64,000 nucleotides of DNA, from positions 283,793 through 347,792 of the forward strand of contig JADJCS010000007.1 of assembly GCA_016703105.1 (NCBI GenBank), given 5' to 3'. This stretch comes from Flavobacteriales bacterium (GTDB lineage Bacteria > Bacteroidota > Bacteroidia > Flavobacteriales_F > PHOS-HE28). This document shows, in pieces, positions 17,773 to 27,938 of this stretch. Under the pieces are notes generated by a model that was not told where the DNA came from, did no database searches, and was given only the letters and a program-made list of their open reading frames with translations. A program made the translations under genes and the position numbers. Numbering within the stretch: position 1 is the stretch's first letter; each line of letters begins with the position of its first letter.

Positions 17773-18177
17773 ATGGACGTACACCTCAACCACATCGCAA
17801 TCCTTGTTGCCGCGCTCAGCGATCTGCTCGTGGGCGCGCTCTGGTACTCACCCCTGCTCTTCTACAAGCCCTGGCGCGATGCGAACGGCTTCACCGATGA
17901 AGGCATCAAGAAAGCGCTCAACCCGGCGAAGACCTACGGCCTCACCTGCCTCTTCGCGGTGATCATCAGTTACAACCTCGCCTTCTTCCTCGGCTCACCG
18001 GATATGAACGCTTCGCAGGGCGCGCTCTACGGTCTGCTCACCGGCGTTTGGGCGGCATTGGCCTTCATGATCGTGGGCCTCTTCGAGCAGCGCAGGTGGG
18101 GTTACATGGGCATCAACGTGGGCTACATGCTCGTGGCGTTCACGCTGAAAGGACTGATCGTCGGGGCATGGCGCTGA
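17773..18177 (+). CDS. DUF1761 domain-containing membrane protein
   Basis: 134 residues, about four predicted transmembrane helices: HIAILVAALSDLLVGALWYS, LTCLFAVIISYNLAFFLG, ALYGLLTGVWAALAFMIVGL and NVGYMLVAFTLKGLIVG. The 'GALWYSPLLF.K.W' motif after helix 1 is characteristic of DUF1761. Function unknown. The end overlaps the start of the next (broken) lipoprotein gene by 10 bp. Confidence 0.85.
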   Translation: MDVHLNHIAILVAALSDLLVGALWYSPLLFYKPWRDANGFTDEGIKKALNPAKTYGLTCLFAVIISYNLAFFLGSPDMNASQGALYGLLTGVWAALAFMIVGLFEQRRWGYMGINVGYMLVAFTLKGLIVGAWR

Positions 18178-19149
18178 AGCACCTCGTTGCCTGCTTGCTC
18201 CTGACTGCCTTCGGCGCGTGTGGTGGCCCCGCAGCGGATCCTGATCCGGTCGTAGTACCAGCGCTGCGGGTCGCCTACAACGTGTACACCAACACACCGG
18301 AAGACAACTACGAGATCTTCGTGCGGGACCTGGATGGGAAAAACGCGAAGAACATCACCAATACGCCTGGTGTGGATTGGGTGTACAGCGCGCACGAGGA
18401 CGAGCTCTACTTCCTGAGCGACCGCGACACCTGCCACCGCTGCTACTTCCTCTATGCGATGGACGCGAACGGTAACAACGTGCGTAGGATCAGCGATCAC
18501 CAGATGCAGGACAGCTGGATGTCAGCGCGCATGGATGGCGGCGCGCTCATCGTGGACCCGAAGGGGATCGCGACACGGCTTTCTTCCGCATCGATCGCAA
18601 TGGCAGGCACTTGGACACGCTCTACCACGGGCTCGCCTATGCCAACGATCCGTGCTTCTCCCCGGACGGGCAGCGCATCGTGTTCCGCGGGGCGCACGCG
18701 AAGTTCAAGCAGGACACCGGCTACCACGATGAACTGTACGTGATGAACACGGATGACGGCGGTGTGCGGCAACTCACCCACTACCCGACCGATGACACCA
18801 CTGCGCAATGGTGGCAGTATCATGCGGGTCCGCCGCGATGGGAGCCGAACCACGATCGCATTACATATTGCTCCCACCGCAAGGGGAACCTGAGCATCTT
18901 CAGCATCAAGCCCGATGGCACGGACGAAAGCAGATCACACCCGACGGCTTCGATGAGGACTGGCATGCCTGGAGCCCGGACGGGAAACTGCTCGTGTACA
19001 GCGGTACGCCAGTGATCACGGGTGAAGAGCGGCCACGCTATGACATCTTCCTGATGGACATGGTTAGTGGAAAGGTCACGGCCCTAGCGGCCGATACGCT
19101 CAGCGAGCAGGCTCCCGTGTTCGTGCGCATGGATCGGAGGGGCGCTTAG
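18168..19149 (+). pseudogene. TolB/PD40-type lipoprotein gene, broken by two frameshifts
   Basis: Three pieces in different frames join into one protein: 18168 onward (MALKHLVACLLLTAFGACGG, a lipoprotein signal peptide, then YEIFVRDLDGKNAKNITNTP); 18570-18930 (DTLYHGLAYANDPCFSPDGQ, DELYVMNTDDGGVRQLTHYP); and 18930-19149 (DGFDEDWHAWSPDGKLLVYS, YDIFLMDMVSGKVTALA). 'SPDG...' and 'G..RQLT' are PD40/TolB-like propeller signatures. The first break is at GGGG (about 18555) and is repaired by one extra G; the second is at AAA (about 18930) and is repaired by one extra A. Consensus error or real pseudogene cannot be separated from sequence alone; two homopolymer contractions favour error. If intact it would be a lipoprotein of about 327 residues. 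Confidence 0.75.
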
Positions 19150-19255
19150 ATCGCTCGCACCGCGCTAGATCAACAGGACCGGGTGGAGATCCGCTTGTCG
19201 GTGGACCGCCCATAGTGGGCGAGGATGAGTTCCTTCGTGGGCCAGACCAACGCCC

Positions 19256-21512
19256 ATGTATCGCACACCCACCCTCCTGATCGCCTGCATGGCCCTGCAA
19301 GCGCACGCGCAGCTCTGCAACCAAACGGCCAACCCGATGCCCGACGGGCAGGACTTCAGTCTGATCCATGCGGTGCACCGCGATGGCGGAGGGGGGTTGA
19401 CCTTGACCCTGTACAACACACCGAGCGGGCCCTTCCTCACACGCTGGTCGCCCACGGGTGAGGTGCTCTGGAACCGGAACTTCCAGCACATGGATCCCCA
19501 CAATTGGCCCATGCCGAGCGCCGTGACCGGTCTCTCGAACGGCGGCGCACTGATCACGGGAGATCTCTATCCGGACCAGGGCGCGTACAGGAACATGTAC
19601 GCTGCCGAGCTCGACACCGATGGAAATGCCGTGTGGGCCCGCATCTACATGCTCGATTCGGTAGGGGCCATGAACCCTGGCCCGCGCGCTTTGATCGAGC
19701 TATCCGGAGGTGGATATCTCTTTCCGATCCGGACCGACGAAGGTCTCAGCATCTCCAAACTGGATGTCGATGCTGTTCCGGTCTGGACCAAACGCTATCG
19801 CATCGGCACGGGCTTTCAGAGCGGGTCGACGGTCTTCGTGGAAGGCAACGGCGATATCACCTTGATCATCACGGTCACAGGACAATCGACCAACGTGGTC
19901 CGGCTGGACCCCGACGGCAACCTGCTGTGGAAACGTTCGTGGCCCGATATCGGCTATGGCGTGCTCCATACGACGAACGGGGAGATCATCGTGACCCGCG
20001 ACGACGGTGGGGCCAACTGGTACCTGGCGCGCTTCGATGCGCTGGGCGAGTTGCTTTGGCAGCGTTCCTATCCGTACCAGCACATGGACGCGTTCTACAA
20101 CGGTGGGGTGCGCGAGATTTCCAACGGGCATGTGCTGCTCCTCGGTGAGGGCGTCCTCATCGAAACCGATGCGAACGGGGCGCTGGTGGGTCAATGGACC
20201 GTGGGAGGATACGGCCTGGCCGGCCGCCTGCTCGGGGCTCGGCAACCGCATGGGGATACGCTGATGATCGCGGGGGACGAGTACAGCGGCCTTTCCGTTT
20301 GGACCAATTTGCTCACGTCGTCCAGCACGGCCGACCTGGCCTGTGCGGCGACCGCCGTCACCGGGACTTCGACCTTGCTCGCGCCGATCGAGATCACCGG
20401 TGATCCTTTGACCATCGTGCAGGATTCGCTCAAGACCTGGACGATGAACTTCAAGCCGGTATCCACTGCGTTGGACCTGGACCCGACCGCCCACGCGACG
20501 CCGACGTGCGCGGCCGGCTTCGTCCCAAGCCTATGGCGTGATCGACATGGATAGCTGCTCCCACGGACCGATCGCGCCACGATGACCATCGCACCGGAGA
20601 TCGCGTACGTGTCGACCCGCGCCACAGTCCGTGACGGGGCAAACGATCTCCTGGCAGTTACCTGCCCTCGGACCGGACAGCCTTCCATCCTCACGGTGGC
20701 TGACCACTCCACGGATCGGTTGTTGGTCGGCCATCCAACCCTACACCTTCAGTTTCACCCAGGATAGCAGCGAAACGAGCCTCGCGAACAACACGTCCAC
20801 CATCGACCGCACCATCGTCGGCGCCTATGATCCCAACACCAAGGAGGTCGTTCCCTCGCCCTACTACCACATCGCCAACGACAGCATCCTGGAGTACACC
20901 ATACACTTCCAGAACACCGGCAACGCCGAGGCCACGACGGTGGTGCTGCGCGACACACTGCCGGAAGCCCTGGACGTGCAGACCTTCCGGCTCGGAGCCA
21001 TGTCGCATACATGCACGTACTCGCTCACGGCCGAGGGCATCGTCACGTTCACTTTCGATAACATCAACCTACCGGACAGCACAGCAATGGGGCTGGCAGC
21101 CACGGGCTCGTCGCTTCCGCATCAAGCCGGACCTTCCGCTCACCCTGGGACGGGATCGCCCAACCGTGCGGATATCTGCTTCGACTTCAATCCGGCGATC
21201 CGGACGCCGGATGCCACCGTGATCGTCCACGATATGTCCGTTGCGGTGCCCCAGAGCAGCGCGCGCGAGTTGCAGGTGTTCCCCGTTCCCGTGGCCGATC
21301 AACTCAACGTGATGGTACCGGAAGGATCCGTTCCGCACCAGGCCTGGGCGATCGGCCTCGATGGGCGGCGGGTCCCACTGCCTGTGCTTGCGTCAGGGAG
21401 CGGTACCGGAACCCTGCGCATGGATGTGCGCAAGCTCGCCTCGGGTGCATACGTGCTTACGTTGGTCGACCGATCGGGCAGGCGATCGAACGCCAGGTTC
21501 ACGAAGGAATAA
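19256..21512 (+). pseudogene. T9SS secreted protein gene with DUF7619-like domain, frameshifted
   Basis: The N-terminal part (19256-20554, 432 codons) has a signal peptide (MYRTPTLLIACMALQAHAQ) and propeller-like repeats (LDTDGNAVWARIYMLDS, LDPDGNLLWKRSWPD, FDALGELLWQRSYPY). The C-terminal part continues in another frame (open from 20631). It carries the conserved-repeat domain IVGAYDPNTKEVVPSPYY, ILEYTIHFQNTGNAEATTVV, LDVQTFRLGAMSHT, then ADICFDFNPAIRTPDATV, and a T9SS sorting domain (LQVFPVPVADQLNVMV ... NARFTKE). The frame is lost between about 20525 and 20640. At 21095-21155 the expected residues (FRIKPDLPLT) lie in a different frame from both flanks, so compensating indels are present. 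Intact homologues of this layout are common T9SS cargo. Confidence 0.72.
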
Positions 21513-21587
21513 CCGCGGTCCTTTAGCGCGAGAAAGGCAGGCTGACGGCAAGCGCTGCGCGCAGATGGGGGCATTGGGACAACCAAC

Positions 21588-21594
21588 TACTTTG
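21588..21594 (+). promoter_or_regulatory. -7 box of the SnoaL/DUF4440-like lipoprotein gene
   Basis: TACTTTG followed by GCACC, 18 bp before ATG 21606. Confidence 0.45.
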
Positions 21595-21605
21595 GCACCA
21601 CGACC

Positions 21606-22118
21606 ATGAAGACCCATCTCCTCCTTTGCTCCGCCACTGCCACGCTATGGATCGCCTGTGGCAACCACCCCAGTGACCCAGCCCACGCGGCACCTCCTTT
21701 CTCCACCGCGGCGGTGAAGGCCGTGCTCGACAGAATGAACGTACACTACCACGACCGCTTCCGCGATAGCACCACGGCCTACTTCGCCGCGCGCTACACG
21801 AAGGATGCCTGCGTGATGGCACCCAACATGCCGCGCATCTGTGGCATCGAGGGGATCACCAAGTTCTACTGGTTCGATGGCAACAGCCAGACCACCACGC
21901 TGGACATCAAAGGCGAGGAAGTGAGCGGCACGGCGGACGAGGTGACCGAAGTGGGCGCTTACAAGGTGATCGACGATGAGGGCACGGTGCTGGACGCCGG
22001 CAAGTTCATCGCGATCTACCGCAACGAAGGCAGCGTGTGGAAGGTGCATCGGGAGATCTGGAACTCCGATCACGAAGCCGCTGCGCCGGGCGGCACCTCG
22101 GCAGAGAGCCCTGGCTAG
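21606..22118 (+). CDS. SnoaL/DUF4440-like (NTF2-fold) lipoprotein
   Basis: 170 residues. Signal peptide with lipobox-like end (MKTHLLLCSATATLWIACGN), so probably a lipoprotein anchored at Cys18. The mature part (VKAVLDRMNVHYHDRFRDST, YFAARYTKDACVMAPNMPRI, G.EGI.KFYW, then GAYKVIDDEGTVLDAGKFIAIY and WKVHREIWNSD) follows the NTF2-like SnoaL/DUF4440 pattern: a helix, a 'tkDa...P' strand, 'G...G...KF', and a final 'dG.WKv.rd.wnSD'. Such proteins are small-ligand binders or enzymes of varied function; no specific reaction can be assigned. The frame is intact although both neighbours are broken. Confidence 0.82.
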   Translation: MKTHLLLCSATATLWIACGNHPSDPAHAAPPFSTAAVKAVLDRMNVHYHDRFRDSTTAYFAARYTKDACVMAPNMPRICGIEGITKFYWFDGNSQTTTLDIKGEEVSGTADEVTEVGAYKVIDDEGTVLDAGKFIAIYRNEGSVWKVHREIWNSDHEAAAPGGTSAESPG

Positions 22119-22339
22119 CCCTTTCATCACCATGGAAATGCGCGGACGGGTTCGGCTCGAAGAAGGGACTACGCGGCCGCTTCGGTGTGTACGTGCCACC
22201 TCTCAAAGAGGTACTAGGGCTTGCGGAGGTGACGCACGAAGCGAAGAACAACCGCATGCGGGCAACGTGACGCTCACCGTAGCGGCGATGCGGTCATTGC
22301 CGATGGCCCACGAGCGCGTCGCCGCCATCGGTTCGGGGC

Positions 22340-23573
22340 TCAGGGCGAAGGAGATGGGACCGGGGGCATCACCCACGCATCCCAGGCAGATCGCCCCGGC
22401 AGATTGTGCGCTTCCCAACGGACGCCCCAAAGACCGGTGGTGAGGATGGTCACCGCTTCGTATCCGAGGTCCGTCAGTATCCGAGCTGTGTTGAATAGCT
22501 CTTCGTCCAACCCTCGTCCGTCGACACCACGGTATGTTCTTGGTGATCCCGCTCAAGCACTCTCGCATTTCCGAGGCCGGAATAGCCGCCTGGCGGAAGC
22601 GGCCCGTGTTCATCCATGCATCCTTGGCAGTTCCATCGTACTCTTCCTTCGGTCGGATGTCGATCATCACCTGCTCGCCGGACAACAGCGCGACCGTATC
22701 CAGGCGATCGAGCCCCATGGCGGAATAGGGCGCGTCGCTGCTCCAGATGTCCTTCTTCACGAGCGGGCGCATCCCATCGATCATGCCTTCCAACCCGTTG
22801 AAGAGGACATGCACCTCCTTGAAGCCTTGGGCGACCAGTGCACTTGCCGCTTTGGCCGCATCGGCGGTATAGGCACCCACCACCACGATCGGGCGATCGC
22901 GCGGCAGCTGCGGTTCGGCTTCCTTGAGCCGTTCGATCGGGATGTGCGTAGCGCCTTTCACCGCACCGTACGCGCTCACCCACTCCGGCTTCTTCCCCGG
23001 CGCGACCAATGAGTCAGCGCGTACGTCCAGCAGGAACACGGGACGTGATGTACGCATGTCGCAGAGCCGTTGCGCGTTGATGATCCCATAACCCGCGGAG
23101 CGTTCGATCAAGCCGTCCATCATGGACAAGCGGTCAAGTTCGTTCCAGTAGCGGCTCATGCCGCCGTTCACGTTGATCACGTTCGTATAGCCGCTGTCGA
23201 TAAGCATGTTGCCCACCCGTCGACTGCGCTGGCTGTGCGAACAATAGAGATAGATCGGCCGGTCGTGATCCGGAAGTTCGCTCAGGCGCTTGCCGACCTC
23301 CCGGTGATCTATGTTCTTCGCGCCCTTCAGGTGCCCGATGTTCAGGCTGGCCCAGTGTGACGTGTCACTGTACTCGCCGGGAGTGCGCACATCGAGGATC
23401 AGCGCCTTGGGCGACTTCGCCAAAGCGGCGGGCAACTCCTCGAAGGAGATCGTGCGGTAGCGGGTGTTGTCGCCTTCATACTGGGCGTTCGCCGTGATCG
23501 CGGCCGGTCCGGCAAGGGCAAGGGCGTGCGCGGGTCCAGGCTCGAAGTTCGCCGGCGCTTTATGGGCCAACAC
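22340..23573 (-). pseudogene. multi-rhodanese-domain protein gene, frameshifted near the 3' end
   Basis: Three rhodanese-like segments are visible. Domain 1 (LILDVRTPGEYSD ... IYLYCSHSQRSRRVGNML) has the active-site Cys in the loop YCSHSQRS. Domain 2 (VFLLDVRADSL ... PIVVVGAYTADAAKAAS) has lost the Cys. Domain 3 (VMIDIRPKEEYDGTAKDAWM) runs into a frameshift near 22530. In the next frame the tail continues as GLWGVRWEAHNLPG then WDAWVMPPVPSPSP and a stop at 22340-22342. The N-terminus is unclear: a signal-peptide-like run (HALALAGPAAITANAQ) is preceded by unlikely sequence, so the GTG start at 23573 is arbitrary and another indel near the start is possible. Rhodaneses move sulfane sulfur; the Cys-less domain may be structural. 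Confidence 0.65.
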
Positions 23574-23686
23574 TTCGTCAACATAGGAACCGTCGGAAAC
23601 CAAGACCGTCCGCAGCGGAGGTACGTTCCGCAGAAGGCGCTCGCTATCTTGCCATGACCGCAGCCTACGCGACCTGACCGCAGCCC

Positions 23687-24300
23687 ATGAAACCACGTTC
23701 TGTTCGGATGGCCATGCTGACCATGGCGTTCGTCGCCAACACGACCCAAGGCGCTCCTCTCCGCCCGGACAAGCGGCCAACGAGCTCCGGTTTCGAAGAG
23801 AACAAAGGACAGCTGCGCACCATGGATGGAAGGCCCGCGTCCTTTGTGCGGTATCGGCTTACCCAGGGCGGAACCAGCGTTTTCCTGCTCGGCAATGGCA
23901 TCGCGTACCAGTTCACCCGTGTGCACGCGATCGAAGATGCCGAGGCGAAGGACCGGAGCACGGATCCCGATCCGTTGAACGCTGTCGACATCGAAGCCTC
24001 GCAGAAGAAGCGGCGGATCGAAACCTACCGGATGGACGTGTTGCTGGACGGCGCCGATCCATGCCCCCATCACCACCGAACACCCGACCGATGAACGCCT
24101 TCACTACTACACCCACGATGCGCTCGACGTGCGAGCGTACCACTGCGTGATCTATCACGATGTGTACTCCGGGATCGACTGGGTGGTCCGCACGACCGAA
24201 CACGGCGTGAAGTACGACTTTGTAGTACATCCCGGGCGTCGGACAGATACGCCTGCGCTTCGTTCACCAGGAAGAACTGCGTGGCGCGCGCCGGCTCAGT
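23687..24300 (+). pseudogene. DUF7948-type T9SS protein gene, 5' part only, frameshifted and truncated
   Basis: Starts MKPRSVRMAMLTMAFVANTT (signal peptide), then SGFEENKGQLRT, the 'ENKGQ' signature that opens many long Bacteroidota secreted proteins with SBBP or PKD repeats (DUF7948). A one-base loss near 24055 shifts the frame. It continues as HAPITTEHPTDERLHYYTH, YHCVIYHDVYSGIDWVVRT and HGVKYDFVVHPG, again typical of the domain, and after a further shift as QIRLRFVHQEELRG to about 24300. There the sequence turns into an almost pure G/C block with no homology, so the expected remainder is missing. A -7 box (TATCTTG, 23645-23651) lies upstream. Confidence 0.65.
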
Positions 24301-25085
24301 GGGAGGCCCCGGCGGTGGGGGGGGGCGTGCGCGTCGCCGGGGCGCGCGTCGCCGGCCGGGGCCGGTGGCGGGCGCGTCCGCGGGGGGGCGGGGTCCCCGG
24401 GGGGGGCGCGGGCGCGCCGGGGGGGGGGCGGTGGGCCGCGCGGGCGTGGGGGCGGGGCGCCGGCGGGGGGGGGTTCTGGTGGGGGGGCGGCGGGCCGTGG
24501 GCCCTCGGTGGGCGCCGGGGAGGGCTCGCGGGGGCCGGCTGCCGGGGCCGCCCGCGGTGGGCCGGGTCGCGCAGCCATGCCGGGGGGGGCGCTCTCGGTG
24601 GGGGGCAGCCCGGGGTGCGCGGCGCGCGGCACGTGTCCGCCCCTGCGGCCGGTGCGCGGGAGCGCGGTGTGCGGCGTGGGGGCGTCGCCGGGGCGGTGGT
24701 GGGGGGGACTGCTGCGCGCCGGTGCGGTGGCATGTCTCTGGCCGGGCAGACGCAATCGCCGGGTTCCGGCGGCCAGCTGGGGGGTCCGGTCTCGCCGGGC
24801 CGGCGGGGGTCCTCTGGGTGGGGCCCGCTGGCCTCGGGTGGCCGCAGCAGCGCATGTTATCCGGGGGCGCAACCCTTGAGGGGATGCGGATGGCGGGCCA
24901 GACACGGCGGGGCGTCGACGCCGCGAAGTCGCGGGAGGGTGGGCTCTGGCGGTCGGCGCCGCGGGTCTGCCGGGCCGAAGCAGTTTATATGTCGGCAATA
25001 CAGCTCGAGCCGCGGCGGCCCAGAACACCTGGAGGGGGAGCGATACTCCGCGAGGTTCAATGCGGACATGGCACTGCGATAGTCC
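24300..25085. other. anomalous G-rich block with no credible coding content
   Basis: Between about 24300 and 24840 the plus strand consists almost only of G and C, with long G runs (nine G at 24317-24325, ten at 24419-24428) and very few A or T; composition relaxes gradually from 24840 to 25085. All frames are open simply because stop codons need A and T. No protein motif is visible in any frame. Two genes entering from opposite sides (a DUF7948-type gene and an ankyrin gene) lose homology at its edges. It looks like a failed consensus or a joint between contigs, not a biological element, but a real extreme-GC insertion is not excluded. Confidence 0.7.
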
Positions 25086-25297
25086 CGGCCAATGAGGCAT
25101 TCCGCAGACTCGCGGTCACCGACATGCCCCGCGCCTTCCAAAGCCGTCTCAAAATCACCGCCACCCACATCCCAGCTGGCGTTCAGCAGGCCGGGCTGCT
25201 CCTTCAGCATGCGCTGCACCTCCGGCAGGTTGTTGTGGCCCACGCGCACGAACTCCTTCACCAGCTCTGACGCGAGTGCGTGGCTGGGGGCCTTCAT
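25085..25297 (-). pseudogene. ankyrin-repeat protein gene, N-terminal fragment
   Basis: From the ATG at 25295-25297 the frame reads MKAPSHALASELVKEFVRVG, HNNLPEVQRMLKEQPGLLNA, WDVGGGDFETALEGAGHVGD and REsAEcLI. This is the start of an ankyrin-repeat protein ('G.....V..LL...P.LLN...D.G.ETAL..A...G....A..L'). Homology is lost after about 71 residues, at the edge of the G-rich block. In the present sequence the frame is fused to the permease gene upstream with no stop between them, which I attribute to an indel at the permease 3' end. Confidence 0.6.
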
Positions 25298-25373
25298 GTC
25301 CTGTGCGAGGCGGACTTCGCCGCAGTGGAAGGCCGAGGGCGGTCGGTGGGTAGGAAGCGTCTGCGGTCCATTC

Positions 25374-27787
25374 TCACTTGTGTCCGTGCGAAGGGCCCGC
25401 ACCGGATCGGTCTGCGCCGCGCGCACCGCACGGAAGCTCACGGTGAAGGTCGCGATCATCAACACCACCAATGCCGCGAGCACGAACACCAACGGCTCGA
25501 TCGCCGTGCGGAACGCGAAGTTCTCCAGCCAACGGCCCACGCCGAACCAGGCCAGGGGCATCGCTACCAATGCACCCAGGAAGACCAGCAGCAGGAAATC
25601 GCGCGTGACGAGGTAGGTGATGCGCATCGTATCGGCGCCCATCACCTTGCGGATGCCGATCTCGCGCGTGCGCTTTTCCGCGGTCCATGAAGCGAGTGCG
25701 AAGAGGCCGAGGCAGGCGATGAACACCGCGAGCAACGAGAAGATGCCGATCAATTTCGCCAGGCGGCCCTGGGCCTCGTACTGCATGTCCAGTTGTTCGT
25801 CCAGGAACTGGTACTCGAAGGGGAAATCCGTGGTACGTGCGTTCCATTTCTCCTTGGCGGCAGCGATCACCGGGGCGGGATCACCGGCTTCGAGACGCAG
25901 GTAGAGGTAGCGGATCCACTGCCCCCGATCGTCGGGCTGGCACATGTCGAACACGAACGGCTGCACGGCCTTGAACAGTGGATCGAACGCGAAGTCCTTC
26001 GCCACCCCGATCACGCGCTCTTCCCCATGCGGGGTGTCCATGCGATCGCCGATCGCCTTCGTGGGATCATCCGGGTGCAGTTGCTGGGCGAAGGTCTCGT
26101 TGATGATCACGCTGAGCGAATCATCGCCGGGGAATTCGCGCGAGAACCAGCGGCCCGCGAGCAGGTCGATGTTCGCCACCTCGTTGAACTCGGGGTTCAC
26201 ATAGAGCGCAGGGAGATAGGTCCACTTCCCCTGCTCCATAGTCCCCCAATTGAACTCGTGGGTGTTGTGCTTCTTGCCGATGATGTCGTTCGCCCAGGAC
26301 ACCGCCTTCACCCCGCTGATGTTCTTGAGCTCGGGAAAGACGGCCGAGTATACATCGGCCATCGGCCCGCGCACGGGGATCAGCAGCACCTGTTCCTTGT
26401 TGAAACCGAGATCGACGGTGCGCAGGTGGTCGTGCTGCTTCTTCACGAACACGGTGCCGATGATGAGCACCATGGCGATCGCGAACTGCACCACCACCAA
26501 AGCCTTCCGCAAGGCCTGCCCGCGCGAGGTGCCCGCAGCGTTCGCTTTCAACACCACCGCCGGCTGGAAGCTGGACAGGAAGAACGCCGGGTACACCCCG
26601 CTGAGCAAGCCCACGACCACCGCGAGGCCCAGCACCCCCGGCACCAACATCTCCGGCAACACGATCACCTCACCGGCCAGTTCATTGAACGCAGGCATCA
26701 CGAGTTGGATCAGCACCAGCGCGATCAGCGCGGCGATCACGCTCATCAGCACGCTCTCCAGCAGGAACTGGCCGATCAACTGCCCGCGCGTGGCACCCGC
26801 GGACTTGCGCACGCCCACTTCGCGTGCCCGATACGCGCTCCGCGCCGTGGCGAGGTTCATGAAGTTCACGCTGGCCAGCAGGATGATGAAGAAGCCGATC
26901 ACCCAGAGTATGTTCACGCTGCCCGCATCGGCGTTCTGGTGCATCTCGAAGTCGAGCTTCGAGGTGAGGTGGATGTCCACCAGCGGTTGTAGTTCGTGGC
27001 CGATCTGGTCCCTCAGAAAATCGGGGTAGTACTTCTGGATGAAGCCGGGGAAAATGCGGTCCACCTCCGCTTTGCTGATACCGTCCTTCAGCCGCACATA
27101 GGTCCAGCAAGGGTTCCACACCCAATTGTTCTTCTCGATGTTCTTCCAGTACTGGAGGATGGTCCCCATCGAGGCGAGCCCCTCAAAGTGGATATGCGAG
27201 TTGCGCGGGATCTCGCCCAGGATGCCCGTTACCTGCACATCCATGGAGCCGTCCCACTTCATCATCTGGCCCATGGGATCGGCATCGCCGAAGTACTTCT
27301 TCGCCAACGACTCGCTCAGCACGATGCTGCCTGGACGTGCCAGGGCGGTCTTCGGGTCGCCCACCTTCAGCGGATAACCGAACAACTCGAACACGGTGCT
27401 GTCCACCAGGTAGAGGCCGCTCTCGGTGAACAGCTTGTTCGTACTCAGGCTGTCGCCCACTTTCAGCGAGTGCTGGGGGTCCTGGAAATCGAACCAGCGG
27501 CAGTAACGTTCGATCAGTTCCGGATGATCGTGGTACAGCGTGGGCCCGAGCCCGAACACCATGCTGCTGCTGTGCTCGCCCTGCCCTTCCATCTCGATCT
27601 CGCCCACCACACGGTACATCTGCTCCGCTTTCGGTGCGAAGCGATCGTAGCTGCGTTGGTACCGCACGTACAGCCCTATCAAGACAAAGCAGGCGAGGCC
27701 CGTGGCCAAGCCCAGCAGGTTGATCAGTGTGTAGAGCTTGTGGCGGGCAAGGTTGCGCAAGCTGGTGAGCAGAACGTTCTTAAGCAT
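25374..27787 (-). CDS. ABC transporter permease, FtsX/MacB family
   Basis: About 804 residues to the expected end, the normal length for the duplicated-FtsX permeases of Bacteroidota. The N-terminal helix is NLARHKLYTLINLLGLATGL, followed by a MacB-type periplasmic domain (about 50-270). A first FtsX domain carries the ARSAYRAREVGVRKSAGATR signature; a second periplasmic domain and a second FtsX domain follow (KRTREIGIRKVMGADTMRI), ending DPVRALRTD. Such permeases export peptides, lipids or drugs with a MacB-like ATPase; no ATPase gene is adjacent. The frame does not stop after VRALRTD but runs on into the ankyrin fragment (open to 24857). A two-base dinucleotide difference (ACAC) near 25376 would give the normal end 'DK-stop'. 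Start ATG 27787. Confidence 0.85.
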
Positions 27788-27938
27788 GGCGAAGCAACAA
27801 GGTGCGGCAAGTTGCCTATCCTACGGCCTCAGGCGTTCGCTTTCGTGCGCCGTTGTTGGGCGTGTGATGGATGGTTGGAGGATCGGCCACGCGATCCGTT
27901 CGGTCCATCGCCGCCCGGACAAGTACATTTCTCCTCGA

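Noticed and set aside
22119..22339. Possible small gene between the SnoaL-like gene and the rhodanese gene
   Set aside because: Open frames here give no recognisable motif on either strand and no promoter-like box fits; the region is also inside the error-prone stretch.
24129..25270. Long open frames across the G-rich block on both strands
   Set aside because: They are open only because A and T are nearly absent. The products are Gly/Arg/Pro/Ala runs with no motif.
18168..25300. Genomic island or phage remnant as the explanation for the broken genes
   Set aside because: No integrase, transposase, tRNA border or change in gene type is visible, and the breaks sit in homopolymers and around an anomalous G-rich block, so sequence error is the simpler reading.
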